Below, one piece after another: positions 52,896-59,978 of a stretch of DNA of 64,000 nt (position 1 is the stretch's first letter; the number at the start of each line of letters is the position of its first letter). Origin of the DNA: Planctomycetota bacterium. Lineage in GTDB: Bacteria; Planctomycetota; UBA8742; UBA2392. Both the position numbers and the translations under genes were made by a program. The notes beneath the pieces were generated by a model. The model was given only the letters and a program-made list of their open reading frames with translations, had not been told where the DNA came from and did no database searches. The stretch covers positions 62,001-126,000 of the forward strand of contig JAHBYA010000013.1 of assembly GCA_019636195.1 (NCBI GenBank), written 5' to 3'.

Positions 52896-54254
52896 TCAGG
52901 TAAGCGGCGCCAGTTCCGCCGTGAAAGCCCGCAGCACCGGGCCCTGCCGGACAATCCGATAGCCGGGCGCACGTTCGCGCCGGCTGGCAACTTCCAGTAT
53001 CACTTCGCCCAGCCAGTCCACATGGCTTTGCGTGTAAACGCGGCGCGGGAACGCCAGGCGCACCAGTTCGTGGCGGGCACAGGCATCGCGCTTGCCGAAC
53101 ATCAGGGTGCCGATCTCGACGCCGCGCACACCTGCTTCAAGGTAAAGCTCGTTGCACAGCGCCACGCCCGGCAATTGCACCGGCGGGATGTGCGGGTACA
53201 GCGCGGCGGCGTCGATATAGACGGCATGCCCGCCCGCCGGGCGCATCAGCGGCACACCGCCCCGGTCCAGCAGGTCAAAAAGGTAGCGCACCGACGCGAT
53301 GCGATAGCGCAGGTAGTGCTCGTCAGTCACTTCCTGCAGGCCCACCGCCAGCGCGTCCAGGTCGCGCCCCGCCAGCCCGCCATAGGTTGGAAAGCCCTCG
53401 GTCAGGATCAGCAACGACCGCGCCCTGTCCGCCAGCGTGTCGTCGTTCAGGCCCAGCAGGCCGCCGATGTTCACCAGCCCGTCCTTCTTGGCGCTGAACG
53501 TGAATGCATCGCACAGCCCGAACATCTCGCGTGCAATCTCGCGCGGCGTGCGCGGGTCGCCCTCTCGCTCATGGATGAACCACGCGTTCTCGGCAAAGCG
53601 CGCGGCGTCCAGCACAAACGGCACGCCCCGCGCCCGTGCCATCGCGCTGGCTTGGCGCAGATTGGCAAGGCTGACCGGCTGGCCGCCGCCGGCGTTGTTG
53701 GTCACGGTCATCAGCACAGCGGCGACCTGCTTGCAGCGGGCTTCAAGCAGCTCTTCAAGCCTTACAAGGTCAATGTCGCCCTTGAACGGCAGGTCCGTGC
53801 GCGGGTCGGCGCCCTGCGGGGTCAGCAGGTCAACAGCTTCGCCGCCCAGGTACTCGACGTTGGCGCGCGTGGTGTCGAAGTGCGAGTTGGCCAGCACGCA
53901 GCGGCCCTTGACGTCCAGCACGCTGAACAAAATGTGCTCGCTGGCCCGCCCCTGGTGCGTGGGGATCACATGCCGCACGCCAGTAAGCTCGCGCACCACC
54001 GACTCGAGCCGGTAGTACGACTCCGAGCCCGCGTAGGTCTCGTCGCCCGTCATCATGGCCGCCCACTGCGCAGCCGACATCGCGCCGGTGCCGCTGTCGG
54101 TCAGCAGGTCAATCGTGATATCGCGCGCGTGCAGCTTGAACGGGTTGAACTGCGCCTCGCGCAGCGCGTCGCGGCGTCGCTGCGGTGTCGTGAAGTTCAA
54201 CGGCTCGACCGTCTTGATGCGAAACGGCTCAATGATGGTCCGTGGCGGGCGCAT
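52896..54254 (-). CDS. tnaA: Tryptophanase (tryptophan indole-lyase)
   Basis: This is a 452-residue PLP enzyme of the beta-eliminating lyase family, cleaving L-tryptophan to indole, pyruvate and ammonia. It has TDSGTGAMSAAQW, the PLP lysine in FSAKKDG (Lys257), and VEIG in the specificity region, where tyrosine phenol-lyase has MERG, and YTQSHVD as in tryptophanase rather than YTYAHMD. These support tryptophanase over tyrosine phenol-lyase. It is the first gene of a tnaA-rrf2 transcript. Its promoter candidate leaves almost no leader. Confidence 0.9.
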   Translation of the reverse strand: MRPPRTIIEPFRIKTVEPLNFTTPQRRRDALREAQFNPFKLHARDITIDLLTDSGTGAMSAAQWAAMMTGDETYAGSESYYRLESVVRELTGVRHVIPTHQGRASEHILFSVLDVKGRCVLANSHFDTTRANVEYLGGEAVDLLTPQGADPRTDLPFKGDIDLVRLEELLEARCKQVAAVLMTVTNNAGGGQPVSLANLRQASAMARARGVPFVLDAARFAENAWFIHEREGDPRTPREIAREMFGLCDAFTFSAKKDGLVNIGGLLGLNDDTLADRARSLLILTEGFPTYGGLAGRDLDALAVGLQEVTDEHYLRYRIASVRYLFDLLDRGGVPLMRPAGGHAVYIDAAALYPHIPPVQLPGVALCNELYLEAGVRGVEIGTLMFGKRDACARHELVRLAFPRRVYTQSHVDWLGEVILEVASRRERAPGYRIVRQGPVLRAFTAELAPLT

Positions 54255-54258
54255 ACAC

Positions 54259-54292
54259 CAGATAATAAGACACGTATATCTAAATATGTCAA
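54259..54292. promoter_or_regulatory. Promoter/operator site D between tnaA and the second rrf2 gene
   Basis: On the minus strand TTGACA (complement of 54287-54292) and TATTAT (complement of 54262-54267) lie 19 bases apart, with only about seven bases from the -10 to the tnaA ATG. CATATTTAGATATAC (complement of 54274-54288) nearly repeats the core of sites A and B, and CAGATAATA (54259-54267) forms the second arm. The 54293-54395 stretch shows no other clear site. Confidence 0.6.
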
Positions 54293-54395
54293 GGGGGTTG
54301 ACGTAAGTCTCGTCTATCGGGACAAAGGGATAAACCTGTCTTGATGGCAGACTTGAACGTGGTAGCCTGTAGCCGGTTCTGGACGAAAGGGACCC

Positions 54396-54887
54396 GTGTT
54401 CTCCCAAACCACCGAGTACGCAATCCGCGCTGCCATTGACATCGCCACCCGCCCCATGGGCGAAAACGTGCTGGCTGCGCAACTAGGCAAGGCCCTGGAC
54501 ATCCCCACCCACTACCTTTCCAAGATTTTGCAGCAGCTTGTGCGGGCGCGGGTGCTTACGTCCGTGCGCGGCCGCCAGGGCGGGTTTGCGCTGGCCAAGC
54601 CGCCCGAAAAGGTAAGGCTGCGCGAAATCGTGGCCCCGTTTGAAGACCTGCGCAAATACGAAGAGTGCATCTTGGGGCAAGCCGTGTGCAGTGAAGCCGG
54701 CGCCTGTCCCCTGCACCAGTTCTGGGGCGGCGTGCGTGAGCGCTTTCTCAACGAACTGGACACCAAGACCCTCAAGGACTTGAGCGACTTCCAACTCAAG
54801 CGCCTGACCGCCATGAATGCCGGCCTGCGCAGCAAGCTGCAAACCGTGCCCGGCATGGAAGCATTCAAGGAAGCTCGCAAAAACTGA
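54396..54887 (+). CDS. Rrf2-family transcriptional regulator (second copy)
   Basis: This is a 163-residue protein starting with GTG, preceded by AAAGGGA. The helix-turn-helix (LAAQLGKALDIPTHYLSKILQQLVR, RGRQGGFALA) and Cys91, Cys98, Cys104 occur at exactly the positions of the first copy. The two share MFSQ-TEYA-RA at the N-terminus and ACPLH after the last Cys, so they are paralogues. It likely binds an Fe-S cluster and recognises one of the AT-rich palindromes. It is divergent from tnaA and ends in a strong terminator. Confidence 0.93.
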   Translation: MFSQTTEYAIRAAIDIATRPMGENVLAAQLGKALDIPTHYLSKILQQLVRARVLTSVRGRQGGFALAKPPEKVRLREIVAPFEDLRKYEECILGQAVCSEAGACPLHQFWGGVRERFLNELDTKTLKDLSDFQLKRLTAMNAGLRSKLQTVPGMEAFKEARKN

Positions 54888-54906
54888 CAGCTCTGTCCGG
54901 ATACAC

Positions 54907-54935
54907 CGAAACCCCGGCCCCGCGCCGGGGTTTCG
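54907..54935 (+). terminator. Terminator after the second rrf2 gene
   Basis: CGAAACCCCGGC (54907-54918) pairs perfectly with GCCGGGGTTTCG (54924-54935) around a five-base loop, 20 bases after the rrf2 stop. The T-tract is short (TTTC). Confidence 0.7.
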
Positions 54936-54966
54936 TTTCATGGTTGGGGACAACCGGGAGACAAAC

Positions 54967-55419
54967 ATGAGAACACTGATGATGGTACTGGTCCTGTGCG
55001 CCGCGGTCGCGACACCGGCGTTTGCGCAGGACGCCAAGCCCGACAAGGGCAAACAGGCTGAAGAAGCCGGCAAGCACAAGGGCGGAAAGTTCCGGCAGCG
55101 CATGCGCAACAACCGCATGGCACGCAACATCTGGCGCGAGCTCACACCTGAAGAGCGCGAAGCCGTCAAGGAGCGCATGAAGCAGCGCCGCGACGAGCGC
55201 AAAGCCAAAATGCAGGAATGGCGCGAAAAGCGGGACGCCATGACCCCCGAAGAAAAGGAGGCCTTCAAGGCAAAGTCCAAAGAAGCCCGCGCCGAGGCCC
55301 GCAAAAGGATCGCCGAGCTTCGCGGTCGCCTGAAAGACATGACACCCGAAGAACGCAAAGCCGAACTCAAGCGCCTGCGCGACGAGTTCAAGAAAATGCG
55401 CGAAGAACAACGCAGATAG
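54967..55419 (+). CDS. Secreted charged helical protein
   Basis: This is a 150-residue protein with a signal peptide (MRTLMMVLVLCAAVATPAFA) and a very Lys/Arg/Glu-rich helical body with three (L/M)TPEE repeats (LTPEEREAVKERM, MTPEEKEAFKAK, MTPEERKAELKRL). It resembles periplasmic helical proteins such as Spy/CpxP-like or heavy-metal-resistance DUF3106-type proteins, but no family is certain. GGGAG precedes the ATG. It is flanked by terminators on both sides, so it is a single-gene unit. Confidence 0.82.
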   Translation: MRTLMMVLVLCAAVATPAFAQDAKPDKGKQAEEAGKHKGGKFRQRMRNNRMARNIWRELTPEEREAVKERMKQRRDERKAKMQEWREKRDAMTPEEKEAFKAKSKEARAEARKRIAELRGRLKDMTPEERKAELKRLRDEFKKMREEQRR

Positions 55420-55435
55420 CCCGGACTCAAACACC

Positions 55436-55461
55436 GGAACCCCCGAAACCTCGGGGGTTCC
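55436..55461 (+). terminator. Hairpin after the charged-protein gene
   Basis: GGAACCCCCGA (55436-55446) pairs with TCGGGGGTTCC (55451-55461) with loop AACC. It lies 17 bases past the stop and has no long T-tract. Confidence 0.65.
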
Positions 55462-55611
55462 GCTGCTTCTGCACAGCCACCAGGCACTTTCAAGGCCATT
55501 CCCGCCCAGCCGATTCGCCCGCGGGCTATCATTCACTACGCCCGGGCGGTGCGTCGGCCTGTCCGGCAGGAAGTGTTGGCAAGCCAGTGGATTGACCTGG
55601 AGTCACCAGCC

Positions 55612-56354
55612 ATGGGCATCACGCGCATCGTCACGAACTTCCCGCCGCTGCCCGACCTTGTGGGCCGCGCGCTGGCTGTCTCTACGCCGCAAGACGCCTT
55701 CGAAAACCACTGGAACATGGGCGCGGTTATCGCCGTGGACTTCGGCCCGACGCCGGGCACAGGCCACATCGACGTGCTCGACCCCGACGAGCTGATCGCA
55801 AGCGCGCTGGCTGAAAACGAATGCGGCTTCGTGGTGTACGACAACAACGACACATCGATTGCCGGCGCGGCCGCGCACCACACCTTTGGCGCCTGGACCG
55901 ACGCCCCCGCGCACGCCGGCGGCTTTACAACATTCTTTGACGCCACAGCCGGCAGTGCGATCAAAGACTTCATGGTGGGCTGGCTGCTGGTGCCGGACGT
56001 GCAGCAGTTGGCGTACCTTAAAATCGTGGCTGTGGACGACGGCGAGATCACCGTAAAAGGCAACGCCGAAGACATGGCCGCCGACGGCACAAGATACTGG
56101 CTGGTAGCGCCCGCCGGAGTAAGCGCCACAACCGGCGCCATAGAAACCGACCCTGAAAAGACACCCAACCCCTGGCTATGGGCCAACTACCACTACCGCC
56201 CGCCGGTGGCAGGCTTCCAAGACCCCCAAGGCCAAGCCCCCGGAGTGTACGGCAAACAACCCGGCAGCAACATGGCGGGCACCTACGACTGCTGGAACAG
56301 AGTGTATGAACCTCAGACAGGCAGATGGACCACGCCGGACCCGGCCATAAACCC
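55612..56354 (+). pseudogene. Rhs-type protein fragment interrupted by an insertion sequence
   Basis: The frame opens at a GTG at 55549 or ATG at 55612 and carries about 210 residues of unrecognised sequence (MGITRIVTNFPPLPDLVGRA onward), then the start of an Rhs-core region: PWLWANYHYRPPV, CWNRVYEPQTGRWTTPDPA. In Rhs proteins this YDPxxGRW(T/L)xxDP segment precedes the variable C-terminal domain. Here the insertion sequence begins right after DPAINP, and translation runs a few codons into it to a stop at 56403. The variable tip and any immunity gene are not found on the other side. YD-repeats upstream are also lacking, so this is a partial gene. Confidence 0.75.
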
Positions 56355-56370
56355 GGTTCCTCGCTGTTTC
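56355..56370 (+). repeat. Left terminal inverted repeat of the insertion sequence
   Basis: Sixteen bases, GGTTCCTCGCTGTTTC, identical in inverted form to 57679-57694. It interrupts the Rhs-type gene. Confidence 0.9.
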
Positions 56371-57640
56371 ATGTGGATTTGTTTGGGGCGAGTTGTTGGG
56401 TGAAGTGGTTGAGGATCTTTCCCAGCGGGGCGCCGATCAGGTAGATCATGGTCTTGAACGTGTCCGTGTTCCGGTAGCCTCGGGCTCTGGCCCGTGCCGC
56501 CTGGAACAGGCCGTTGAGTCCTTCCAGCCGCGCGTTGCTGTAGGTTGACTTCCAGCGTCTCAGAATAAGGCTTCGGTATCCCGCGATCGTTGCCAGCGCC
56601 CGCCGCATTGGCTCGATGATGCCCGCCTTCAATTCACCCAGCCAGTAGTCCACGAACCGCGTCATCCGCCAGGCCGCGCCCTGGTGCGTGTCGGCCATGC
56701 GCACCCACGCCAGGCTCTCCTTGCAGCGATACGCCTGCGCTGTGGCCAGGTTGCTGCTTTCCAACTCGTGCAATGCCTGTGCCTGCTTTTCGGTCATCTT
56801 CGTGTCCGGGTTCTTCAGAATCGCGTAGCGCAGGTGTTTCGGCAGCGGCTTGTGCCTGGCTTCGGCTCGCCGCACTTCATCCATGGCCTTGCTGACCAGC
56901 GCCGTCACATGGAACCAGTCGATGGTGACGGCCGCATTCTGGAAGTGCTCTTTCGTGGCTTCGATGAAGGCGCCGGACATGTCGCAGACGACTTCCAGCA
57001 CGCGCCGCGCATCGCCGCCCTGCTTCTGGAGGTGCTGCTTGAACTTGGCCAGCGTGTCCTTGCCCTTGCCGGGTGTGACGAACAGGACAGGCTTGTGCTT
57101 GCGTTCCATGTCGATGAAGACGGTGACGTAGTTGTGGACGCGTTTGCTGGCGGTCTCGTCGAGGCCGACGGCCTTGACGTTGCTCAGGTCCATCTCGGAG
57201 ACGGCCTTGCCGACGTAATGCTCGATGACGCGCCACAGGCGGGTGTCGTGCTCTTGCGCGTAGCGGGCCAAGGCAGCCACCGGCATCTCGCGGGCCAGCA
57301 GCATGACCATGGCCTCGAAGAACATGGTGAACGCCGAGCCCTTGCGCGCCCATGGCACGGTGACGGTGTTGATGCCGTGTTCGTGGCAGTCGGTGCGCGG
57401 CACGGGCGCGGTGACGTAACAGTGATGCTGGAAGAAGTTGAGGTGCCGCCAGGTACGCTCGGTGAAATCGTGCGCCTTGCAGGGCTTGCCGCAGTCGGGG
57501 CAAGGGTAGAGGGCGCCGCGCTCAGCCTCGATGCGAAGATCAAGGCGGTGCGGAATCACGTCGATGTCGAGGTTGGAAGAGGCAATGCGCCAGGGCGCTT
57601 CAAGCCCCAAGCCAATCGAGAAGAGTTCGTTCGTGTTCAT
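56369..57640 (-). CDS. ISL3-family transposase
   Basis: This is a 423-residue transposase. An N-terminal zinc finger (CPDCGKPCKAHDF and a later CHEHG) is followed by a helix-turn-helix region and the DDE domain: Asp in AVGLDETASKRVHN, Asp in TIDWFHVTALVSK and Glu in NARLEGLNGLFQ. The ATG start (MNTNELFSIG) lies within the element. Its length is normal for the family and there are no frameshifts, so it may be active. The stop lies at the left inverted repeat. Confidence 0.94.
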   Translation of the reverse strand: MNTNELFSIGLGLEAPWRIASSNLDIDVIPHRLDLRIEAERGALYPCPDCGKPCKAHDFTERTWRHLNFFQHHCYVTAPVPRTDCHEHGINTVTVPWARKGSAFTMFFEAMVMLLAREMPVAALARYAQEHDTRLWRVIEHYVGKAVSEMDLSNVKAVGLDETASKRVHNYVTVFIDMERKHKPVLFVTPGKGKDTLAKFKQHLQKQGGDARRVLEVVCDMSGAFIEATKEHFQNAAVTIDWFHVTALVSKAMDEVRRAEARHKPLPKHLRYAILKNPDTKMTEKQAQALHELESSNLATAQAYRCKESLAWVRMADTHQGAAWRMTRFVDYWLGELKAGIIEPMRRALATIAGYRSLILRRWKSTYSNARLEGLNGLFQAARARARGYRNTDTFKTMIYLIGAPLGKILNHFTQQLAPNKST

Positions 57641-57678
57641 GCCCCAAGGCTGCTGAACTGAACCAGCAGTTTCCATAG

Positions 57679-57694
57679 GAAACAGCGAGGAACC
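57679..57694 (-). repeat. Right terminal inverted repeat of the insertion sequence
   Basis: GAAACAGCGAGGAACC, the exact reverse complement of the left end, 39 bases upstream of the transposase start. Confidence 0.9.
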
Positions 57695-57766
57695 ACTGCG
57701 CTGCCGTGCCATGACACACGCGGCTTTTTCACAGCCGAATCGCGCGACCACCATGGCGGCAAACAG

Positions 57767-57799
57767 CACAGGCCCGGCCCTTTGGGGGCCGGGCCTGTG
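57767..57799 (-). terminator. Terminator downstream of cysK
   Basis: CACAGGCCCGGCCC (57767-57780) pairs with GGGCCGGGCCTGTG (57786-57799) around TTTGG, a 14-base perfect stem. It lies just past the cysK stop on the minus strand. The stretch 57695-57766 between the insertion sequence and this hairpin shows no gene. Confidence 0.75.
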
Positions 57800-57805
57800 T
57801 GATTC

Positions 57806-58753
57806 TTAGACCTGGGCGAGTTGCGGCTCTTCAACTTTGGCCCACAGTTCGTGTGTGCCGTAGCGTTCGCCGAAGTCGGGCACGATGAACACCACATGCC
57901 TGCCTTCGCCAAGCTTGATCGCGACCTGCAACGCAGCCCACGCGATCGCACCCGCGCTTACACCGCTGAAGATGCCCTCCTCACGGGCCAGCCGCCTGGA
58001 TGTCGCCAGCGCGTCGGCGTAGCTGACGTCAAACACGCCGTCGTACGCTTGCCGGTCCAGCACCTCGGGCACGAAGTTGGCGCCAATGCCCTGAATCTTG
58101 TGGGGGCCGGCTTTGCCGCCGCTCAGCAATGGGCTATCCACGGGCTCAACGGCGTACACGCGCACGGAGGGCTTGGCGGTCTTGATCACCTGCCCCGCGC
58201 CTGTAACGGTGCCGCCGGTGCCCACACCCGCCACAAAGGCGTCGATCTCCGGGACTTGTCGTAAAATCTCCGGGCCGGTGGTCAGGCGGTGGATTTGCGG
58301 GTTGGCTGGGTTATCGAACTGGCGGGCCTCCCACCACCCGTTTTGCTGGGCGAGTTCGCGGGCTTTGGCGACGGCCCCGGCCATGCCCTGTGACGCGGGC
58401 GTAAGCACAAGCTCGGCGCCCAGCGCGCGCAGTGTGTTGCGGCGTTCAATGGTCATGCTTTCAGGCATGGCGAGCACGACGCGATAGCCCTTGCTGGCGG
58501 CGATCAGCGCCAAGCCGATGCCGGTGTTGCCCGAGGTGCCCTCGACAATGGTGCTTTGGCCGGGCACGAGCGTGCCGTCGCGTTCGGCTTGCTCGATCAT
58601 GCCCAGCGCGATGCGATCTTTGACGCTGGCGCCCGGGCTGAAGTACTCGAGCTTGGCCCAGACGGTGGCGCTGCCGGGCGGCGGCACGCGGTTCAGGCGC
58701 ACGACGGGCGTGTCGCCGACAAGCTGGTGAATGGAATCGACTCTGCGTGGCAT
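57806..58753 (-). CDS. cysK: Cysteine synthase (O-acetylserine sulfhydrylase)
   Basis: This is a 315-residue PLP enzyme that makes cysteine from O-acetylserine and sulfide. It has the PLP lysine in GASVKDRI (Lys45), the substrate loop TSGNTG (73-78), the phosphate-binding GTGGT in GVGTGGTVTGAG, and the GVSAGA late motif. The length is typical for CysK (CysM is a little shorter). The start MPRRVDSIH has AAGGAGA seven bases before it. It is followed by a strong terminator. The 237-base gap upstream holds one palindrome. Confidence 0.94.
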   Translation of the reverse strand: MPRRVDSIHQLVGDTPVVRLNRVPPPGSATVWAKLEYFSPGASVKDRIALGMIEQAERDGTLVPGQSTIVEGTSGNTGIGLALIAASKGYRVVLAMPESMTIERRNTLRALGAELVLTPASQGMAGAVAKARELAQQNGWWEARQFDNPANPQIHRLTTGPEILRQVPEIDAFVAGVGTGGTVTGAGQVIKTAKPSVRVYAVEPVDSPLLSGGKAGPHKIQGIGANFVPEVLDRQAYDGVFDVSYADALATSRRLAREEGIFSGVSAGAIAWAALQVAIKLGEGRHVVFIVPDFGERYGTHELWAKVEEPQLAQV

Positions 58754-58943
58754 GGCTGTCTCCTTGTCCCCGACGGTTGGCCCAAGCGGCGCAGGAACAC
58801 AGGTCCCCGGGGCGGCGCGCCGCTCGGGGCTGAATACTTGTGCGAGAAATGCAGCAAGCGCCCCGGCTAGCGGGCGCGACACATCAGGGCTGACGTCTGC
58901 GGATGCATGGCGCGAAGGGTAATCACTGTCGCGGCAAATGAAA

Positions 58944-58955
58944 GACAATTTTGTC
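58944..58955. promoter_or_regulatory. AT-rich palindrome GACAATTTTGTC
   Basis: The perfect 5-base arms GACAA/TTGTC, extended by AAA/TTT with one interruption, lie in the gap between cysK and the methyltransferase gene, 37 bases before the latter's start. It does not match the GATA/TATC-type sites. A role as an operator is only a suggestion. Confidence 0.35.
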
Positions 58956-58991
58956 CTTTTATTTCGGCCCGGGCGCCCGATAACAGGATGC

Positions 58992-59633
58992 ATGAGTCCG
59001 AATACCGCCATCGCAGAGACCAGCAGTTCGCACGTCGCCTGGCTGGACCGGTACTACGGCGCGCACCGGCACATCTATGACCTCACGCGCCGGCTGTTTC
59101 TGCTCGGGCGCCAGCGGGTGCTGCGGCGCATCCGCGACGAAAGGCCGGCATCCGTGCTTGAGGTGGGCTGCGGCACAGCGCGCAACCTGGCGTGGCTGGC
59201 ACGGCGTGTCGCCGGTGCGCACCTGTGCGGCGTGGACGCAAGCCGCGAGATGCTGCGCAACGCGAGCAAGCGCCCGGGCCTGCGCTTGTACCACAAGTGC
59301 GCGGAGGCGATTGCCGGGCCTGCTGAGCTTGGCAGCCCGGGCGGGTTTGAGGTGGTGTTCTTTTCGTACTCGCTGTCGATGATGCCCGAATGGCTGGGCG
59401 CGCTGGAGGCTGCGCGCCGCTGCGTGGTCCCGGGCGGCGTGATGCACGTCGTGGATTTCTGGGATTTCGGCGGCTGGCCGGGCCCGCTGCGCGGGTGGCT
59501 GAACAGGCGGCTGCAGTCGCACCATGTGCACCACGAGCCGGGCGTGCTGCGGTGGCTGCGCGATGCAGGCGCGAGCGTCACCCCGGTGCTGGGGCGCTGG
59601 GCCTACATCGCGCGGCTTCAGGTCGGGCGATAG
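58992..59633 (+). CDS. BtaB-like SAM-dependent methyltransferase
   Basis: This is a 213-residue class I methyltransferase with motif I VLEVGCGTARNLAWLA and post-motif VDASREML. The N-terminal stretch YYGAHRHIYDLTRRLFLLGR matches the conserved opening of BtaB, the enzyme that trimethylates diacylglyceryl-homoserine to the betaine lipid DGTS. The partner BtaA is usually adjacent but is not in the window, so the function is provisional. Phospholipid N-methyltransferases are an alternative. Its 3' end overlaps queD on the other strand by 16 bases. Confidence 0.8.
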   Translation: MSPNTAIAETSSSHVAWLDRYYGAHRHIYDLTRRLFLLGRQRVLRRIRDERPASVLEVGCGTARNLAWLARRVAGAHLCGVDASREMLRNASKRPGLRLYHKCAEAIAGPAELGSPGGFEVVFFSYSLSMMPEWLGALEAARRCVVPGGVMHVVDFWDFGGWPGPLRGWLNRRLQSHHVHHEPGVLRWLRDAGASVTPVLGRWAYIARLQVGR

Positions 59634-59977
59634 ACACAGCCGCAATTGGCGGTCTCGGCGACCTCGACGGCGCACAGGCCGGGCAGGGCCGGCTTGGCCC
59701 GCTCGTAGAGCCATTGCGCCAGCACTTCGGATGTCGGGTTATCGAGGCCCGGCACTTCATTCAGCAGCGTGTGGTCCAGCCGCTTCAGCACGGGCGCCAT
59801 GGCGGCGGTGATGTCGGCAAAGTCGATCACCCAGCCCTGCGGCTGAACAATGCCGCCACGCACGTACACGCGAACACGAAACGAGTGGCCGTGCAGCTTT
59901 GCGCAACGGTGGCCTTGCGGAACGTGCGGCAAGAAGTGCGCGGCCTCGAAGGCAAAGTCCTTGTAGATCTCGTGCAT
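59618..59977 (-). CDS. queD: 6-Carboxytetrahydropterin synthase QueD
   Basis: This is a 119-residue enzyme of the 6-pyruvoyl-tetrahydropterin synthase family that makes 6-carboxytetrahydropterin for queuosine and other deazapurines. Zinc ligands are His14 (FEAAHF), His29 and His31 (KLHGHSF), the catalytic nucleophile is Cys25, and the downstream DHTLLNEV and EVAET segments fit. It starts one base after the polyferredoxin-like gene stop, so it lies in that operon. Other queuosine genes are not in the window. Confidence 0.92.
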   Translation of the reverse strand: MHEIYKDFAFEAAHFLPHVPQGHRCAKLHGHSFRVRVYVRGGIVQPQGWVIDFADITAAMAPVLKRLDHTLLNEVPGLDNPTSEVLAQWLYERAKPALPGLCAVEVAETANCGCVYRPT

Positions 59978-59978
59978 G

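Larger units (their letters stand above)
56355..57694 (-). mobile_element. ISL3-family insertion sequence, intact
   Basis: This is a 1340-base element bounded by perfect 16-base inverted repeats: GGTTCCTCGCTGTTTC at 56355-56370 and its reverse complement at 57679-57694. It holds one full-length transposase gene. The flanking eight bases are ATAAACCC on the left and ACTGCGCT on the right, so no target duplication is seen. Either one flank was deleted after insertion, or the element moved by recombination. Confidence 0.9.

Noticed and set aside
52896..54254. Tyrosine phenol-lyase
   Set aside because: The specificity region has VEIG and YTQSHVD as in tryptophanase, not MERG and YTYAHMD.
56347..57702. 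An 8-base target duplication around the insertion sequence
   Set aside because: The flanks ATAAACCC and ACTGCGCT do not match, nor do shorter words at the joints.
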